Program-made: the position numbers and the translations under genes | Assembly: GCF_000770925.1 (NCBI RefSeq) | Contig: NZ_JDTK01000004.1 | Span: forward strand, 1 to 64,000 | Reading direction: 5' to 3' | Source: Bifidobacterium ruminantium DSM 6489 | GTDB taxonomy: Bacteria; Actinomycetota; Actinomycetes; Actinomycetales; Bifidobacteriaceae | Length of the DNA stretch: 64,000 bases | The notes under the pieces: model-generated | The model's database searches: none | What the model was told of the DNA's origin: nothing | Seen by the model: only the letters and a program-made list of their open reading frames with translations | Shown here: positions 1 to 9,081 of the stretch, piece by piece | How positions within the stretch are numbered: the first letter of the stretch is position 1 | Layout of the letters: the number at the start of each line of letters is the position of its first letter

Positions 1-148
1 CTCGCTCATCACCCTTCATCAGCGTAAGTATTGTGGTGTTGCTTCTTGGATGTTAGGGGTTGCGCTCGTAAGATTGGGCTCAGAAAGTGACGGTGCATTC
101 GGGGAGGCAGAACGTGTTCTACAACATGGAATCGGATTTCGAGGATGA
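1..148 (+). CDS. Possible C-terminal tail of type I restriction specificity subunit (partial)
   Basis: The frame starting at base 2 is open from the window edge to a TGA at 146-148. Its first residues read SLITLHQRK, a string very typical of the last conserved helix of HsdS subunits, which pack against HsdM. The remainder (about 38 residues) is not recognisable and overlaps the start of hsdR by 35 nt. HsdS determines the DNA target of the type I complex, and lying directly before hsdR fits this identity. The odd tail could mean a recombined or frameshifted hsdS end. Only a few residues support the call, so it is tentative. Confidence 0.4.
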   Translation, partial: SLITLHQRKYCGVASWMLGVALVRLGSESDGAFGEAERVLQHGIGFRG

Positions 149-3100
149 CTTGGTTGCGGTGCTGAAGCGCCATGGATGGACCGATGGCGTGTTGGAATAT
201 CCAACCGAACAGGACCTTATCAGCAATTGGGCCAACATCCTGTTCGACAACAACAAAGGCATCGATCGATTGAATGGGCAGCGTCTTACCAAAGGCGAGA
301 TGGCGCAGATCCTCGAACAAATCGAAACATTGCGCACACCATTGGCGCTGAACTCCTTCATTAATGGTAAAACCGTATCCATCAAACGTGATAATCCAGC
401 AGATCCGGCACATTTCGGCAAGGAAATCAGCCTGAAAATCTATGATCGCCAGGAAATCGCCGCTGGGCAAAGCCGGTACCAGATTGCAAGACAGCCTATT
501 TATCCAGCTAAAAATAAGATGCTGAACGATCGCAGGGGAGACGTTTGCCTGCTTATCAACGGAATGCCGGTCATCCATATTGAACTGAAGAAAAGCGGCA
601 TTCCCGTAAGCCAGGCCACCAATCAAATCGCCAAATACGCGCATGAAGGCGTGTTCACCGGGCTGTTCCGACTCGTGCAGGTCTTCGTGGCCATGAATCC
701 GGATGATGCCGTGTACTTCGCCAATCCCGGCGAAGGCGACTTCAACAGCAACTACTTCTTCCACTGGGCTGACTTCAACAATGAGCCCATAGCGGCGAAC
801 AACCATGTCGGGCAGGATGAATGGAAGCGTTTCACATCTGATCTGCTATCCATTCCCATGGCACACCAGCTCATCGGGTTCTATACGGTCGCCGATTCCG
901 CAGACGGATGCCTCAAAGTGCTACGCAGCTACCAATACCAGGCGGTGAACGCCATTTCCGACCGTGTACGCACCTGCAAATGGGATGAGCCGGTGCCAAG
1001 CGGCACGCCGGGCCGTCCGGGCGGTTATGTGTGGCACACCACTGGCTCGGGCAAAACCATGACCAGCTTCAAGGCTGCGCAGCTCATCGCTGGCTCGAAA
1101 GATGCCGACAAGGTGGTCTTTCTCATGGACCGTGTCGAATTGGGCACGCAGTCGCTGCTGGAATACCGGTCGTTCGCGGATGATGCCGATGATGTGCAGG
1201 GCACGGAAAACACGGATGTGCTCAAATCGAAACTGGCAAGCATCGACCCCAAAGACACACTCATCGTCACCTCCATCCAGAAAATGAGCAACATCAAAGC
1301 GGGCGAGGGGCATATCACCGAAGGGGAAGTGAGGAAGCTCGCCGGCAAACGCATCGTATTCATCATTGACGAATGCCATCGTTCCACGTTCGGCGAAATG
1401 CTGCAGGATATTCGCCATTCCTTCCCGAACGCATTGTATTTCGGTTTCACGGGCACTCCGATTCATGAGGAGAACCGTAAGAAGGGCGCGACCACATCAA
1501 TGGTGTTCGGCGATTGCCTTCACCGATACAGCATCGCCGACGGCATCCGCGATGGCAATGTGCTCGGATTCGATCCATACATGGTGTTGACCTACCGAGA
1601 CAAGGATGTTCGTCAGGCTGTCGCGTTGCAGAAGGCGAAAGCGGCAACGGTTGAGGAAGCCCAGTCAGACCCGGCGAAATCCGAAGTGTTCTACCATTAC
1701 ATGGACCCGAAGCAAATGCCGATGGGACCCATGGAAACGCAGGCAGGAGAACATATCAAGGGTATTGAGGACTATCTGGCCTCAGCGCAGTATGCGCAAG
1801 GCACACCGCATGAGGACAAGGTCGTGGAGGACATTCTCGACCAATTCCCATTGCTGAGCAGAGGCAACAAATTCCATGCGATGCTGGCCACGAGTTCCAT
1901 TCCCGAGGCGATCAGCTATTACCGCTTGTTCAAGGAGCGTGCGCCGCAGATGCATGTGACCGCGCTGTTCGACCCCAATGTCGATAACTCCAACGGCGCG
2001 ATTCTCAAAGGGGACGCGCTTCAGGAGATCATCGGCGATTACAACGAACTGTTCGGCAAGGATTTCATCATCCCCACATGGCCGAAGATGAAGAAGGACA
2101 TCACGGCGAGACTTTCCCACAAACGACCGTACCTGACCGTCGACCAGCATCGTGAGGAGCGGATTGATCTGCTGATCGTGGTCGACCAGATGCTGACGGG
2201 CTTCGATTCCAAGTGGGTCAACACGCTGTATCTCGACAAAATCATCGACTACGAGAACATTATCCAGGCGTTTAGCCGCACGAACCGACTGTTCGGCCCT
2301 GATAAGCCCTTCGGAACGATACGCTACTACCGCAAGCCGCATACCATGAAAGGGTATATCGAAGCGGCGGTGAAACTGTATTCCGGAGACAAGCCACTTG
2401 ATCTGTTCGTGCAGAAACTGCCGGAAAACGTGCGGCTGATGGATGCGCGTTTCGAAGAGATCGCTTCCGTGTTTCGCGCCGAAGGCGTGGAGGATTTCAT
2501 GAAGCTGCCGGAGTCCGTGGAAGCATGCCGGAAGTTCGCGAAGCTGTTCTCGGAACTCAATGATTTTCTTGAAGCCGCCAAAGTACAAGGATTTACATGG
2601 CAGCAGCGGGAATACTCCGTCACCCATGACGATGGTTCGGTGGAGGTTGTGCGGCCGGAACTCGATGAACGCACATATATGATTCTTGTACAGCGATACA
2701 AGGAGTTGTTTGCTGGAGATGGCGAAGGCCATAGTGAGGGTCCTGAGGCTCCATACGATCTTGATGGGCATATCACCGAAATCGACACGGGATTGATTGA
2801 TACGGATTACATGAACGCCAACTTCACCAAATGGCTCAAGGCGCTTGGTGGAGGAGATCCAGACCTGTTGGCATCAGCTGAGGAGGAATTGCATAAGTCG
2901 TTCGCTTCGCTCAGCCAAGAGGAACAACGGTACGCCGAACTGTTCATGCATGATGTGGAACGTGGTGAAATCGAGTTGGAGGAAGGCAAGACGCTGCGCG
3001 ACTACATTACGTATTATGCTAACAACGCCAAGAACAGCCAAGTGGAGAAGATCACCAAGGCGTTTGGCGTGGATGGAGCTTTGCTCAACGAGATGATGCG

Positions 3101-3299
3101 GCTTGATCTTACCGAAGCGACACTGAATGAATTTGGTCGGTTCGACCAGTTGAAAGCGTCCATCAACAAGCCTTTGGCAAAGGCGTTTTTCAGCAAGCCG
3201 GATAGCTCTGTCACCCAATTCACTGCGAATCTTCTCGCCACCAAGTTGCTGAAAAGCTTTATCCTTGAAGGAGGATTCGATCTGGACGATCGTAAATAG
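114..3299 (+). CDS. hsdR: Type I restriction endonuclease subunit R
   Basis: Motor and nuclease subunit of a type I restriction enzyme, which translocates DNA using ATP and cuts unmodified DNA. The 1061-residue product has an N-terminal PD-(D/E)XK nuclease (about D143, E157-L-K159 in IELKKS) followed by a QxxxY motif (about 171-175). Next come SF2 motor motifs: HTTGSGKT near 308, DECHRS near 419, FTGTPI near 444 and QAFSRTNRLF near 720. The C-terminal helical region is of the EcoR124 type. The start is chosen at GTG 114 because GGGGAGG lies at 101-107, 6 nt upstream; GTG 87 and ATG 126 are in frame but worse placed. hsdM is not in the window, and hsdS only possibly at its edge. Confidence 0.93.
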   Translation: MFYNMESDFEDDLVAVLKRHGWTDGVLEYPTEQDLISNWANILFDNNKGIDRLNGQRLTKGEMAQILEQIETLRTPLALNSFINGKTVSIKRDNPADPAHFGKEISLKIYDRQEIAAGQSRYQIARQPIYPAKNKMLNDRRGDVCLLINGMPVIHIELKKSGIPVSQATNQIAKYAHEGVFTGLFRLVQVFVAMNPDDAVYFANPGEGDFNSNYFFHWADFNNEPIAANNHVGQDEWKRFTSDLLSIPMAHQLIGFYTVADSADGCLKVLRSYQYQAVNAISDRVRTCKWDEPVPSGTPGRPGGYVWHTTGSGKTMTSFKAAQLIAGSKDADKVVFLMDRVELGTQSLLEYRSFADDADDVQGTENTDVLKSKLASIDPKDTLIVTSIQKMSNIKAGEGHITEGEVRKLAGKRIVFIIDECHRSTFGEMLQDIRHSFPNALYFGFTGTPIHEENRKKGATTSMVFGDCLHRYSIADGIRDGNVLGFDPYMVLTYRDKDVRQAVALQKAKAATVEEAQSDPAKSEVFYHYMDPKQMPMGPMETQAGEHIKGIEDYLASAQYAQGTPHEDKVVEDILDQFPLLSRGNKFHAMLATSSIPEAISYYRLFKERAPQMHVTALFDPNVDNSNGAILKGDALQEIIGDYNELFGKDFIIPTWPKMKKDITARLSHKRPYLTVDQHREERIDLLIVVDQMLTGFDSKWVNTLYLDKIIDYENIIQAFSRTNRLFGPDKPFGTIRYYRKPHTMKGYIEAAVKLYSGDKPLDLFVQKLPENVRLMDARFEEIASVFRAEGVEDFMKLPESVEACRKFAKLFSELNDFLEAAKVQGFTWQQREYSVTHDDGSVEVVRPELDERTYMILVQRYKELFAGDGEGHSEGPEAPYDLDGHITEIDTGLIDTDYMNANFTKWLKALGGGDPDLLASAEEELHKSFASLSQEEQRYAELFMHDVERGEIELEEGKTLRDYITYYANNAKNSQVEKITKAFGVDGALLNEMMRLDLTEATLNEFGRFDQLKASINKPLAKAFFSKPDSSVTQFTANLLATKLLKSFILEGGFDLDDRK

Positions 3300-3327
3300 C
3301 GGACGGCAGTAAAACAGGGGGAGAATC

Positions 3328-4074
3328 ATGTCGGTTGTTGACGAAGCAAAACTGGGGTATCTGGACTTTCTTTCACGTGAGGATCGGGTACGCCACCATC
3401 GCTACGTTGAGGAAATGAAGCAGTATGACATGATGCGCTCCGGTGACATCAATGCCATTTCGGAAAGCGCGAAACTGTGGGATTCCGGACTATACGGCCA
3501 TCTGTCGGACGATCCTCTGAAAAACGCGAAATACCGTTTCGTCACCACCATTACCTTGGCCACGCGTTTCGCCATTGAAGGTGGCATGGACGAGGAAGAC
3601 GCATACAACGCCTCCGATCTGTACATTCAAGATCTTGACAATTGCAAGACCCCGGAAGACGTGCGCCGACTGCACACCGACATGATGACTTTCTTCACAT
3701 GGGCCATGGCCGACATGCAGAAGGCGGAAACACATTCCAAAGCCGTCAACGAATGCATGGACTACATCCACTACCATCTGCATGAGAAGATCACCGTGCC
3801 GATCCTTGCCGAGCATGTGCACCTGAATCCCACATACCTGTCGGAACTGTTCAAACGCGAAACGGGCATGGCAATATCGCAATACATCACCGACAAGCGC
3901 ATGGAAGCCGCCGAGAACATGCTCAAATACTCGGAATACAGCTTCGACGAAATCGCCCAAATCCTCGCATACCGGTCGCAAAGCCACTTTTCGAAAGTGT
4001 TCAAAAAACATTCCGGCATGACACCCGGGGCGTACCGTGCCAAGTATTCACAGAACGGCATCTGGCCGGAGTGA
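3328..4074 (+). CDS. AraC-family transcriptional regulator
   Basis: 248-residue regulator. The last 100 residues form the double helix-turn-helix of the AraC/XylS family, with the typical strings NPTYLSELFKRETG, ITDKRMEAAENML and YRSQSHFSKVFKKHSGMTPGAYR. The N-terminal 140 residues are helical and resemble the all-alpha N-domains seen with YesN-like AraC proteins, not a cupin sugar-binding fold; no ligand can be inferred. A strong ribosome site (GGGGGAGA) precedes ATG 3328, only 28 nt after hsdR, so co-transcription with hsdR is possible, although the functions look unrelated. A short hairpin follows at 4168-4186. Confidence 0.88.
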   Translation: MSVVDEAKLGYLDFLSREDRVRHHRYVEEMKQYDMMRSGDINAISESAKLWDSGLYGHLSDDPLKNAKYRFVTTITLATRFAIEGGMDEEDAYNASDLYIQDLDNCKTPEDVRRLHTDMMTFFTWAMADMQKAETHSKAVNECMDYIHYHLHEKITVPILAEHVHLNPTYLSELFKRETGMAISQYITDKRMEAAENMLKYSEYSFDEIAQILAYRSQSHFSKVFKKHSGMTPGAYRAKYSQNGIWPE

Positions 4075-4083
4075 TTGCGATCA

Positions 4084-4186
4084 CGGCGTCTACCACGCCG
4101 GTTGCGGTGAACCGCCGGTGACGGCACCGCGAAATTCGGGTGTGCCAATCGTGAAATCGACGTGTCTGCGCGTGTGAAACACGCGC
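4084..4186. terminator. Two short hairpins after the AraC gene
   Basis: CGGCGT/ACGCCG (4084-4089 with 4095-4100, loop 5) and GCGCGTGT/ACACGCGC (4168-4175 with 4179-4186, loop 3). Neither is followed by a T-run. They lie in the 223-nt gap between the AraC gene and the phosphatase gene, and either could end hsdR/AraC transcription. Nothing else is evident in this gap. Confidence 0.4.
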
Positions 4187-4297
4187 GAATCAGCTACGGT
4201 GGAAGCATTCAATGATGATGCGCGCCACCGGCCGAATGAACGGCGGAACAAGGAACGTGCGCGCAGGATGTGGATGAAAGCGAAGGAATAAACGAAT

Positions 4298-5110
4298 ATG
4301 GGAATGCCCCTTGATCTGTATGTGATCCGACATGGCGAGTCGGAGGCGAACGTCATCATCAGCGCCGGCGAACAAGGCGATAATTCATTGTTCACGCAGG
4401 ACAACGTCACCGTGCCCGACCGTTCGTGGAGGCTTACGGCCACCGGCCGCAAGCAGGCGGACTGCATCGGCCGCTGGCTGGTCTCACAGCAGCCGTTGTT
4501 CGACCGCTACCTCGTCTCGCCGTACGTGCGCACGCGTGAGACGGCGGCCACGATGGCCCTGCCGAAGGCGAAATGGGAGGAGACGCGCGTGCTGCGCGAA
4601 CGTTCTTGGGGTGAGATCAACACCATCACGAAGGACGATTTCAAAACCAACTACGCGCGCAATTGGATGTTCAAAAACACCGATCCGCTGTACTGGCGTC
4701 CGCCGGCGGGCGAGTCCATCGCCGACGTGGCCGAGAACCGCGTGCATAACCTGCTCACGTCGCTGAACCGCAAATCGGACGCCGAATCCGTGGTGATGGT
4801 CAGCCACGGCGACCTCATGCTGGCGCTCATGCTCACGTTGGAGGACCTGTCTGACGAGGAATTCATGCATCGCGCCGCCGCTGACGAATGGAAGATCACC
4901 AACTGCACATGCTTCCATTATTCGCGTCGCGATCCGGCAACCGGGCGTACACATAAGCGGTTCCGTTGGGAGCAGACGGCGCGTCCGGTGCTTGACGAGA
5001 CGGATGGCCGTTGGGTGGTGAAAGTGGACGAATGGCGTGAATTCAAACGTCCCGTTCTGTCGAACGGCGATCTGGTGGACGTGGTGCACGCCGTTGACCG
5101 TCACCTGTGA
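4298..5110 (+). CDS. Histidine phosphatase superfamily protein (phosphoglycerate mutase-like)
   Basis: 270-residue member of the histidine phosphatase (branch 1) superfamily. The phospho-acceptor motif is VIRHGESEAN near residue 11; the second arginine lies in VRTRET, the glutamate in RERSWGEI, and the second catalytic histidine in MVSHGDL near residue 170. It is longer than a small cofactor-dependent phosphatase and has a divergent C-terminal extension (RRDPATGRTHKRFRWEQ onward). The substrate cannot be read from sequence; it is not a canonical glycolytic GpmA. GAAGGAA lies 9 nt before ATG 4298. Confidence 0.85.
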   Translation: MGMPLDLYVIRHGESEANVIISAGEQGDNSLFTQDNVTVPDRSWRLTATGRKQADCIGRWLVSQQPLFDRYLVSPYVRTRETAATMALPKAKWEETRVLRERSWGEINTITKDDFKTNYARNWMFKNTDPLYWRPPAGESIADVAENRVHNLLTSLNRKSDAESVVMVSHGDLMLALMLTLEDLSDEEFMHRAAADEWKITNCTCFHYSRRDPATGRTHKRFRWEQTARPVLDETDGRWVVKVDEWREFKRPVLSNGDLVDVVHAVDRHL

Positions 5111-5218
5111 CATACCACGGATATACGATTCATCTGTCTTGTCTGCTTGCGATTGGTGCCCCCTACTTGCGTTGAGGCCTCTCGTATCTGCGGTGCCATT
5201 ACAATGGCGTGTGATTGT

Positions 5219-5246
5219 ACGGCACGACCGTTGTATTTCGTGCCGT
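5219..5246 (+). promoter_or_regulatory. Perfect leader hairpin before uracil permease
   Basis: ACGGCACGA (5219-5227) and TCGTGCCGT (5238-5246) pair perfectly over 9 bp around a 10-nt loop, ending 8 nt before the TAGGAG ribosome site. A possible -10 box TACAAT lies at 5200-5205, so the hairpin would sit close to the 5' end of the mRNA. The -35 spacing is poor. It could control translation or RNA stability; no known pyrimidine-sensing motif was recognised. Confidence 0.5.
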
Positions 5247-5268
5247 GAGAGAGTTAGGAGACAATCAC

Positions 5269-6570
5269 ATGTCCAATCCAATCGCGGGCCTGTTCACGTG
5301 GAAGCTCCACGGTGACGGCAAAACGCTGAAGCCCGGCGAGGTCGTCGAGCCGGATGAACGTCTGACCTGGCCGCGCACCGCGGAAATCGGCGCGCAGCAC
5401 GTCATCGCCATGTTCGGTGCCACCTTCCTGGTGCCGATTCTGACCGGTTTCGATCCGTCCACCACCCTGTTCTTCACGGCCATGTCGACCGCGCTGTTCC
5501 TGCTGATCAACAAGAACGTGCTGCCGAGCTACTTAGGTTCGTCCTTCGGCTTCATTGCGCCGATCGCCGCCGTGGCCAGCGCCCACAAGGGTCTTGAGGT
5601 CGCGTCCTTCGGCATCATGGTCACCGGCATCCTGCTGGCCCTGATCGGCGTGCTGGTGCACTATGCGGGCGCCAAATGGATCGACATCATCATGCCGCCG
5701 GTCGTCAACGGCGCCATCGTGGCCATCATCGGCTTCAATCTGGCTCCGAGCGTCTGGAACAACTTCAAGGTGGCGCCCGACACTGCCATCATCACCCTCG
5801 TCGCGGTGCTGCTTGTCGCGGTGCTGTTCAAGGGCCTGCTCGGCCGCCTCAACATCCTCATCGGCGTGATCATCGGTTACGCGTACGCATGCTTCCGCGG
5901 ACAGGTCGACTTCTCCGCCATCGGCAAGGCCGCGTGGATCGGTCTGCCGGAATTCCGCCTGCCGCAGGTGGACTTCACCATCCTGCCGATGTTCATCCCG
6001 GTGGTGCTCGTGCTCGTCGCCGAGAATGTCGGCCACGTCAAGTCCGTCTCCCAGATGACCGGTCGCGACTATGACGACCAGATCGGCACCGCGCTGTTCG
6101 CCGACGGTCTCGGCACCACCATCGCCGGCTTCGGCGGAGGTTCCGGCACCACCACTTATGGCGAGAACATCGGCGTGATGGCTGCCACCAAGGTGTATTC
6201 CACCGCGGCATACTGGTGCGCCGCCGCGTTTGCACTGATCCTGTCGCTGTGCCCGAAGTTCGGCGCCATTATCAACACCATTCCTGCCGGCGTGCTCGGT
6301 GGCGTGACCACCCTGCTGTACGGCATGATCGGCATGGTCGGCATCCGCATCTGGGTCGAGAACAAGGTCAACTTCGACAAGCCGGTCAACGTCATGGTGG
6401 CCGCCATCACCATGATCATCGCCATCGGCCAGTTCGAGTTCGCCATCAACGGCATCTCGTTCAACGGCATCGCCATCGGCACCGTCGTGATTCTTGTCGC
6501 CTACCACGGCCTCAAGGCCATCGGCAAGGCGACCGGCACCATCGCCAAGGATGATCCGGACATACTGTGA
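5269..6570 (+). CDS. uraA: Uracil/xanthine permease (NCS2 family)
   Basis: 433-residue NCS2 nucleobase:cation symporter of the UraA/PyrP group, importing uracil or a related base. About 12-14 hydrophobic segments run through the protein. Family motifs seen are the ENVGHVKSVSQMTGRDYD segment, the GGGSGTTTYGENIGVMAATKVYS segment (helix 10 region) and IPAGVLGGVTTLLYGMIG. The start is ATG 5269, with TAGGAG 8 nt upstream; an earlier in-frame start at 5215 would run through the leader hairpin and is unlikely. A strong hairpin terminator follows at 6604-6640. The exact base transported is inferred from family only. Confidence 0.88.
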   Translation: MSNPIAGLFTWKLHGDGKTLKPGEVVEPDERLTWPRTAEIGAQHVIAMFGATFLVPILTGFDPSTTLFFTAMSTALFLLINKNVLPSYLGSSFGFIAPIAAVASAHKGLEVASFGIMVTGILLALIGVLVHYAGAKWIDIIMPPVVNGAIVAIIGFNLAPSVWNNFKVAPDTAIITLVAVLLVAVLFKGLLGRLNILIGVIIGYAYACFRGQVDFSAIGKAAWIGLPEFRLPQVDFTILPMFIPVVLVLVAENVGHVKSVSQMTGRDYDDQIGTALFADGLGTTIAGFGGGSGTTTYGENIGVMAATKVYSTAAYWCAAAFALILSLCPKFGAIINTIPAGVLGGVTTLLYGMIGMVGIRIWVENKVNFDKPVNVMVAAITMIIAIGQFEFAINGISFNGIAIGTVVILVAYHGLKAIGKATGTIAKDDPDIL

Positions 6571-6603
6571 CGCAAGACGCGTCCAGACAGTCCAAATGGA
6601 CCA

Positions 6604-6640
6604 CGAAGCGCCCGTCGACAAGCAGCCGACGGGCGCTTCG
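6604..6640 (+). terminator. Terminator hairpin after uracil permease
   Basis: A perfect 14-bp stem: CGAAGCGCCCGTCG (6604-6617) pairs with its reverse complement at 6627-6640 around a 9-nt loop, 34 nt after the permease stop. There is no U-tract. Confidence 0.8.
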
Positions 6641-6794
6641 CCGTATCTGCTGCATCCACATATCGCATGAATGATGGCATGCGGCGATTCGGATCGGCGA
6701 ATTCCTCCACCCTCCCATACCAAGAAAGTATCGGGTGTGGGCTATTGTTAATAGGTTTGCGCAACGTGCGCAATGTTTGACATGAAAGGCCATT

Positions 6795-8972
6795 GTGCCC
6801 GATACCGCTGTTATTGAAAATGAAGATGCCCTCGCCTCCGATTTCGATGAGACCGGCGAGGAGGAACGTCCACTGACGTTCGCCGAACTTGGTGTTCCCG
6901 GTCCGCTGGTCCGCGTGCTCGCGGCCGACGGCAAGAAAACCGCTTTCCCGATCCAGGCCGACACGCTTCCCGATTCCCTGGCTGGACGCGACGTCCTTGG
7001 CCGTGGCCGTACAGGCTCCGGCAAGACCTTGGCGTTCTCGATTCCGCTGGTCGCCCGTCTGGGCGAGGTGGACGCCGACGACTATGAGAACATGAGCCAG
7101 TTCCGCCATGAGGTGGAGCAGGTGCGCAAAGGCCATGCCGAGGAGCGTCGCGCCGATGATTTCCTGCCGCATCCCCGCGGCCTGGTTCTGGCGCCGACTC
7201 GTGAGCTGGCCAACCAGATCAACGATGTGCTGATGCCGCTCGCCCAGATCTACGGTATGACCACCACCACGGTGTACGGTGGCGTGCGCTATGCCCGTCA
7301 GATCCGCGATCTGCGGGCCGGCGCCGACATCGTGGTCGCATGTCCTGGACGTCTCGAGGATTTGCTCGAGCAGCATGCGCTGACGTTGGAGAAGGTCGAG
7401 GTCGCCGTCATCGACGAGGCTGACGAGATGGCCGACATGGGCTTCCTGCCGCCGGTCAAGCGGCTGCTGGGGCAGGTGTCGTTCGATGCTCAGATCATGC
7501 TGTTCTCCGCCACGCTCGATCACGGTGTGGACGAGGTCGTGAACACGTTCCTCACCGATCCGAAGGTGCACAGCGTCGACTCCGCCACGGCCGCGGTCGA
7601 CGAGATGACCCATCATGTGTTCGAGACCACGCAGGGCGATCGGCATGAGTTGGTGCGTACCCTCGCATCCGGCAAGGGGCGTCGCATTCTGTTCACCCGC
7701 ACCAAATTCCAGACGCAGAAGCTCGCCAAGGATCTGACGAAGAACGGCATTCCAGCCGCCGAGTTGCACGGCAATCTGAGCCAGAACCAGCGTGACCGCA
7801 ATCTTGCGGCTTTTGAGTCCGGAGATGTGAACGTCATGGTCGCTACTGATGTGGCAGCCCGTGGCATTGATGTTTCGGGAGTGGAACTGGTGGTCCAGGT
7901 GGAGCCTCCTGAGGATCCGATATCCTTCCTGCACCGTTCCGGACGAACCGCCCGTGCCGGTCATTCCGGAGATGTGGTGACCATCGTGCTGCCCAACCAG
8001 CGCCGCCGCACCCGTCGCATGTTGCATGAGGCGGGATTGAAGATTAAACCGATCGAAGTGACCCACGACTCCCCGGAAGTGTTGGAATTGGTGGGTGAAC
8101 CGGCCGAACCGCGATTCGGATGGACACTCGAGCAGTCCCAGCCGGCCGGAAATCCCCGTCGTAGAAAGAATGGCAAGGGAGGCAACGGTTCCGCGGAAGG
8201 CGGCGAACGTTCCGGACACGCCAACCGTTCCGGCGGGCGCAACAAGGACCGGGGCAAGGACAAGGGCGGCAAGCCGTTCAAGTCCGAACGTAAGAACCGC
8301 GACGATCGTAAGGGACGCGATCGCGAGGAACGTGAACAGCGTTTCGAACCGAAGCAGAACCGTGCCGAACGCCGCGCAGCTAAGTTCGAAGGTCGTGACA
8401 ACCGCGAATACGAGGCTCGCGAGCATCGTTGGGAGCATCCTGAAATTCAGGAGGAGAAGCGCGAGAGGCACGAGGAGAAGCGCAACGACAAGCGTCGCGA
8501 AAAGTATGCGCGATTGCATGAGCAGCAGCGTACCGAAGCGGCCATGCAACGCGAATCCGACGATCGGCGGCATCGTTCCGAAGATCGTTCCGGCCAGCGC
8601 GGCAAGGATAACGAAAAACAGTTCTCCAAAAAGCAGGGGGCGCCCACTAAGAAGCAGCGCAAGGCCGAAGCGCGCAGCGAACGTCGTTTCGAAGACGATC
8701 GCCGATCCTCCCGTAGTGGACGTGCGGGACGTGATGACCGCCAGGCAGGGGGTAAGCGCATTCATCGCAAGCCGATCCGCGTGATTCAGGACGAACGTGG
8801 TGAGGACGCGAAGCGTCATGATCGCCGTATGGAAGCCAAATACGGCAATCACGACGATTCCGGCCGTCGCGGTGGCCATGGCGAGCGCCACGACAAGCAT
8901 TCCGGCGAGCGTCAGGGCAGGTCGTACCGTCGCCACGCGAACATCCGCAAGGCGCCCTTCCGCACACGCTGA
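6795..8972 (+). CDS. DEAD-box RNA helicase with long charged tail
   Basis: 725-residue ATP-dependent RNA helicase. Core motifs in order: I GRTGSGKT near residue 74, Ia APTRELANQ, Ib CPGRLEDLL, II DEAD in VIDEADEMADMGF, III SAT, V ATDVAARGIDV, VI HRSGRTARAG. From about residue 455 onward the protein is a low-complexity tail of about 270 residues dominated by R, K, E, D, G and S (many RDR/REER blocks), probably disordered and RNA-binding. Family roles are ribosome assembly, mRNA turnover and cold adaptation. The start is GTG 6795 with GAAAGG just upstream. It is monocistronic, followed by a bidirectional terminator. Confidence 0.93.
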   Translation: MPDTAVIENEDALASDFDETGEEERPLTFAELGVPGPLVRVLAADGKKTAFPIQADTLPDSLAGRDVLGRGRTGSGKTLAFSIPLVARLGEVDADDYENMSQFRHEVEQVRKGHAEERRADDFLPHPRGLVLAPTRELANQINDVLMPLAQIYGMTTTTVYGGVRYARQIRDLRAGADIVVACPGRLEDLLEQHALTLEKVEVAVIDEADEMADMGFLPPVKRLLGQVSFDAQIMLFSATLDHGVDEVVNTFLTDPKVHSVDSATAAVDEMTHHVFETTQGDRHELVRTLASGKGRRILFTRTKFQTQKLAKDLTKNGIPAAELHGNLSQNQRDRNLAAFESGDVNVMVATDVAARGIDVSGVELVVQVEPPEDPISFLHRSGRTARAGHSGDVVTIVLPNQRRRTRRMLHEAGLKIKPIEVTHDSPEVLELVGEPAEPRFGWTLEQSQPAGNPRRRKNGKGGNGSAEGGERSGHANRSGGRNKDRGKDKGGKPFKSERKNRDDRKGRDREEREQRFEPKQNRAERRAAKFEGRDNREYEAREHRWEHPEIQEEKRERHEEKRNDKRREKYARLHEQQRTEAAMQRESDDRRHRSEDRSGQRGKDNEKQFSKKQGAPTKKQRKAEARSERRFEDDRRSSRSGRAGRDDRQAGGKRIHRKPIRVIQDERGEDAKRHDRRMEAKYGNHDDSGRRGGHGERHDKHSGERQGRSYRRHANIRKAPFRTR

Positions 8973-8990
8973 GCGTTGACCTCCGTATAA

Positions 8991-9044
8991 CGAAAGGGGT
9001 GGCTTGTCACATCGTAGATCCGATGTGACGAGCCACCCCTTTCG
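8991..9044. terminator. Bidirectional terminator between helicase and fadD
   Basis: A 24-nt arm at 8991-9014 pairs with 9021-9044 (loop TAGATC) with a single G-T position in the stem. It lies between two convergent genes and starts with CGAAAGGGG and ends with CCCCTTTCG, giving a short T-run on each strand. Confidence 0.85.
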
Positions 9045-9081
9045 TCTGTTATCCGCGAAACCGGGACTACCGAAACTGGGA

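Noticed and set aside
6501-8936. 811-codon open frame on the minus strand across the helicase gene
   Set aside because: It is the shadow of the low-complexity, high-GC helicase gene; no family resemblance and the plus-strand protein has all helicase motifs.
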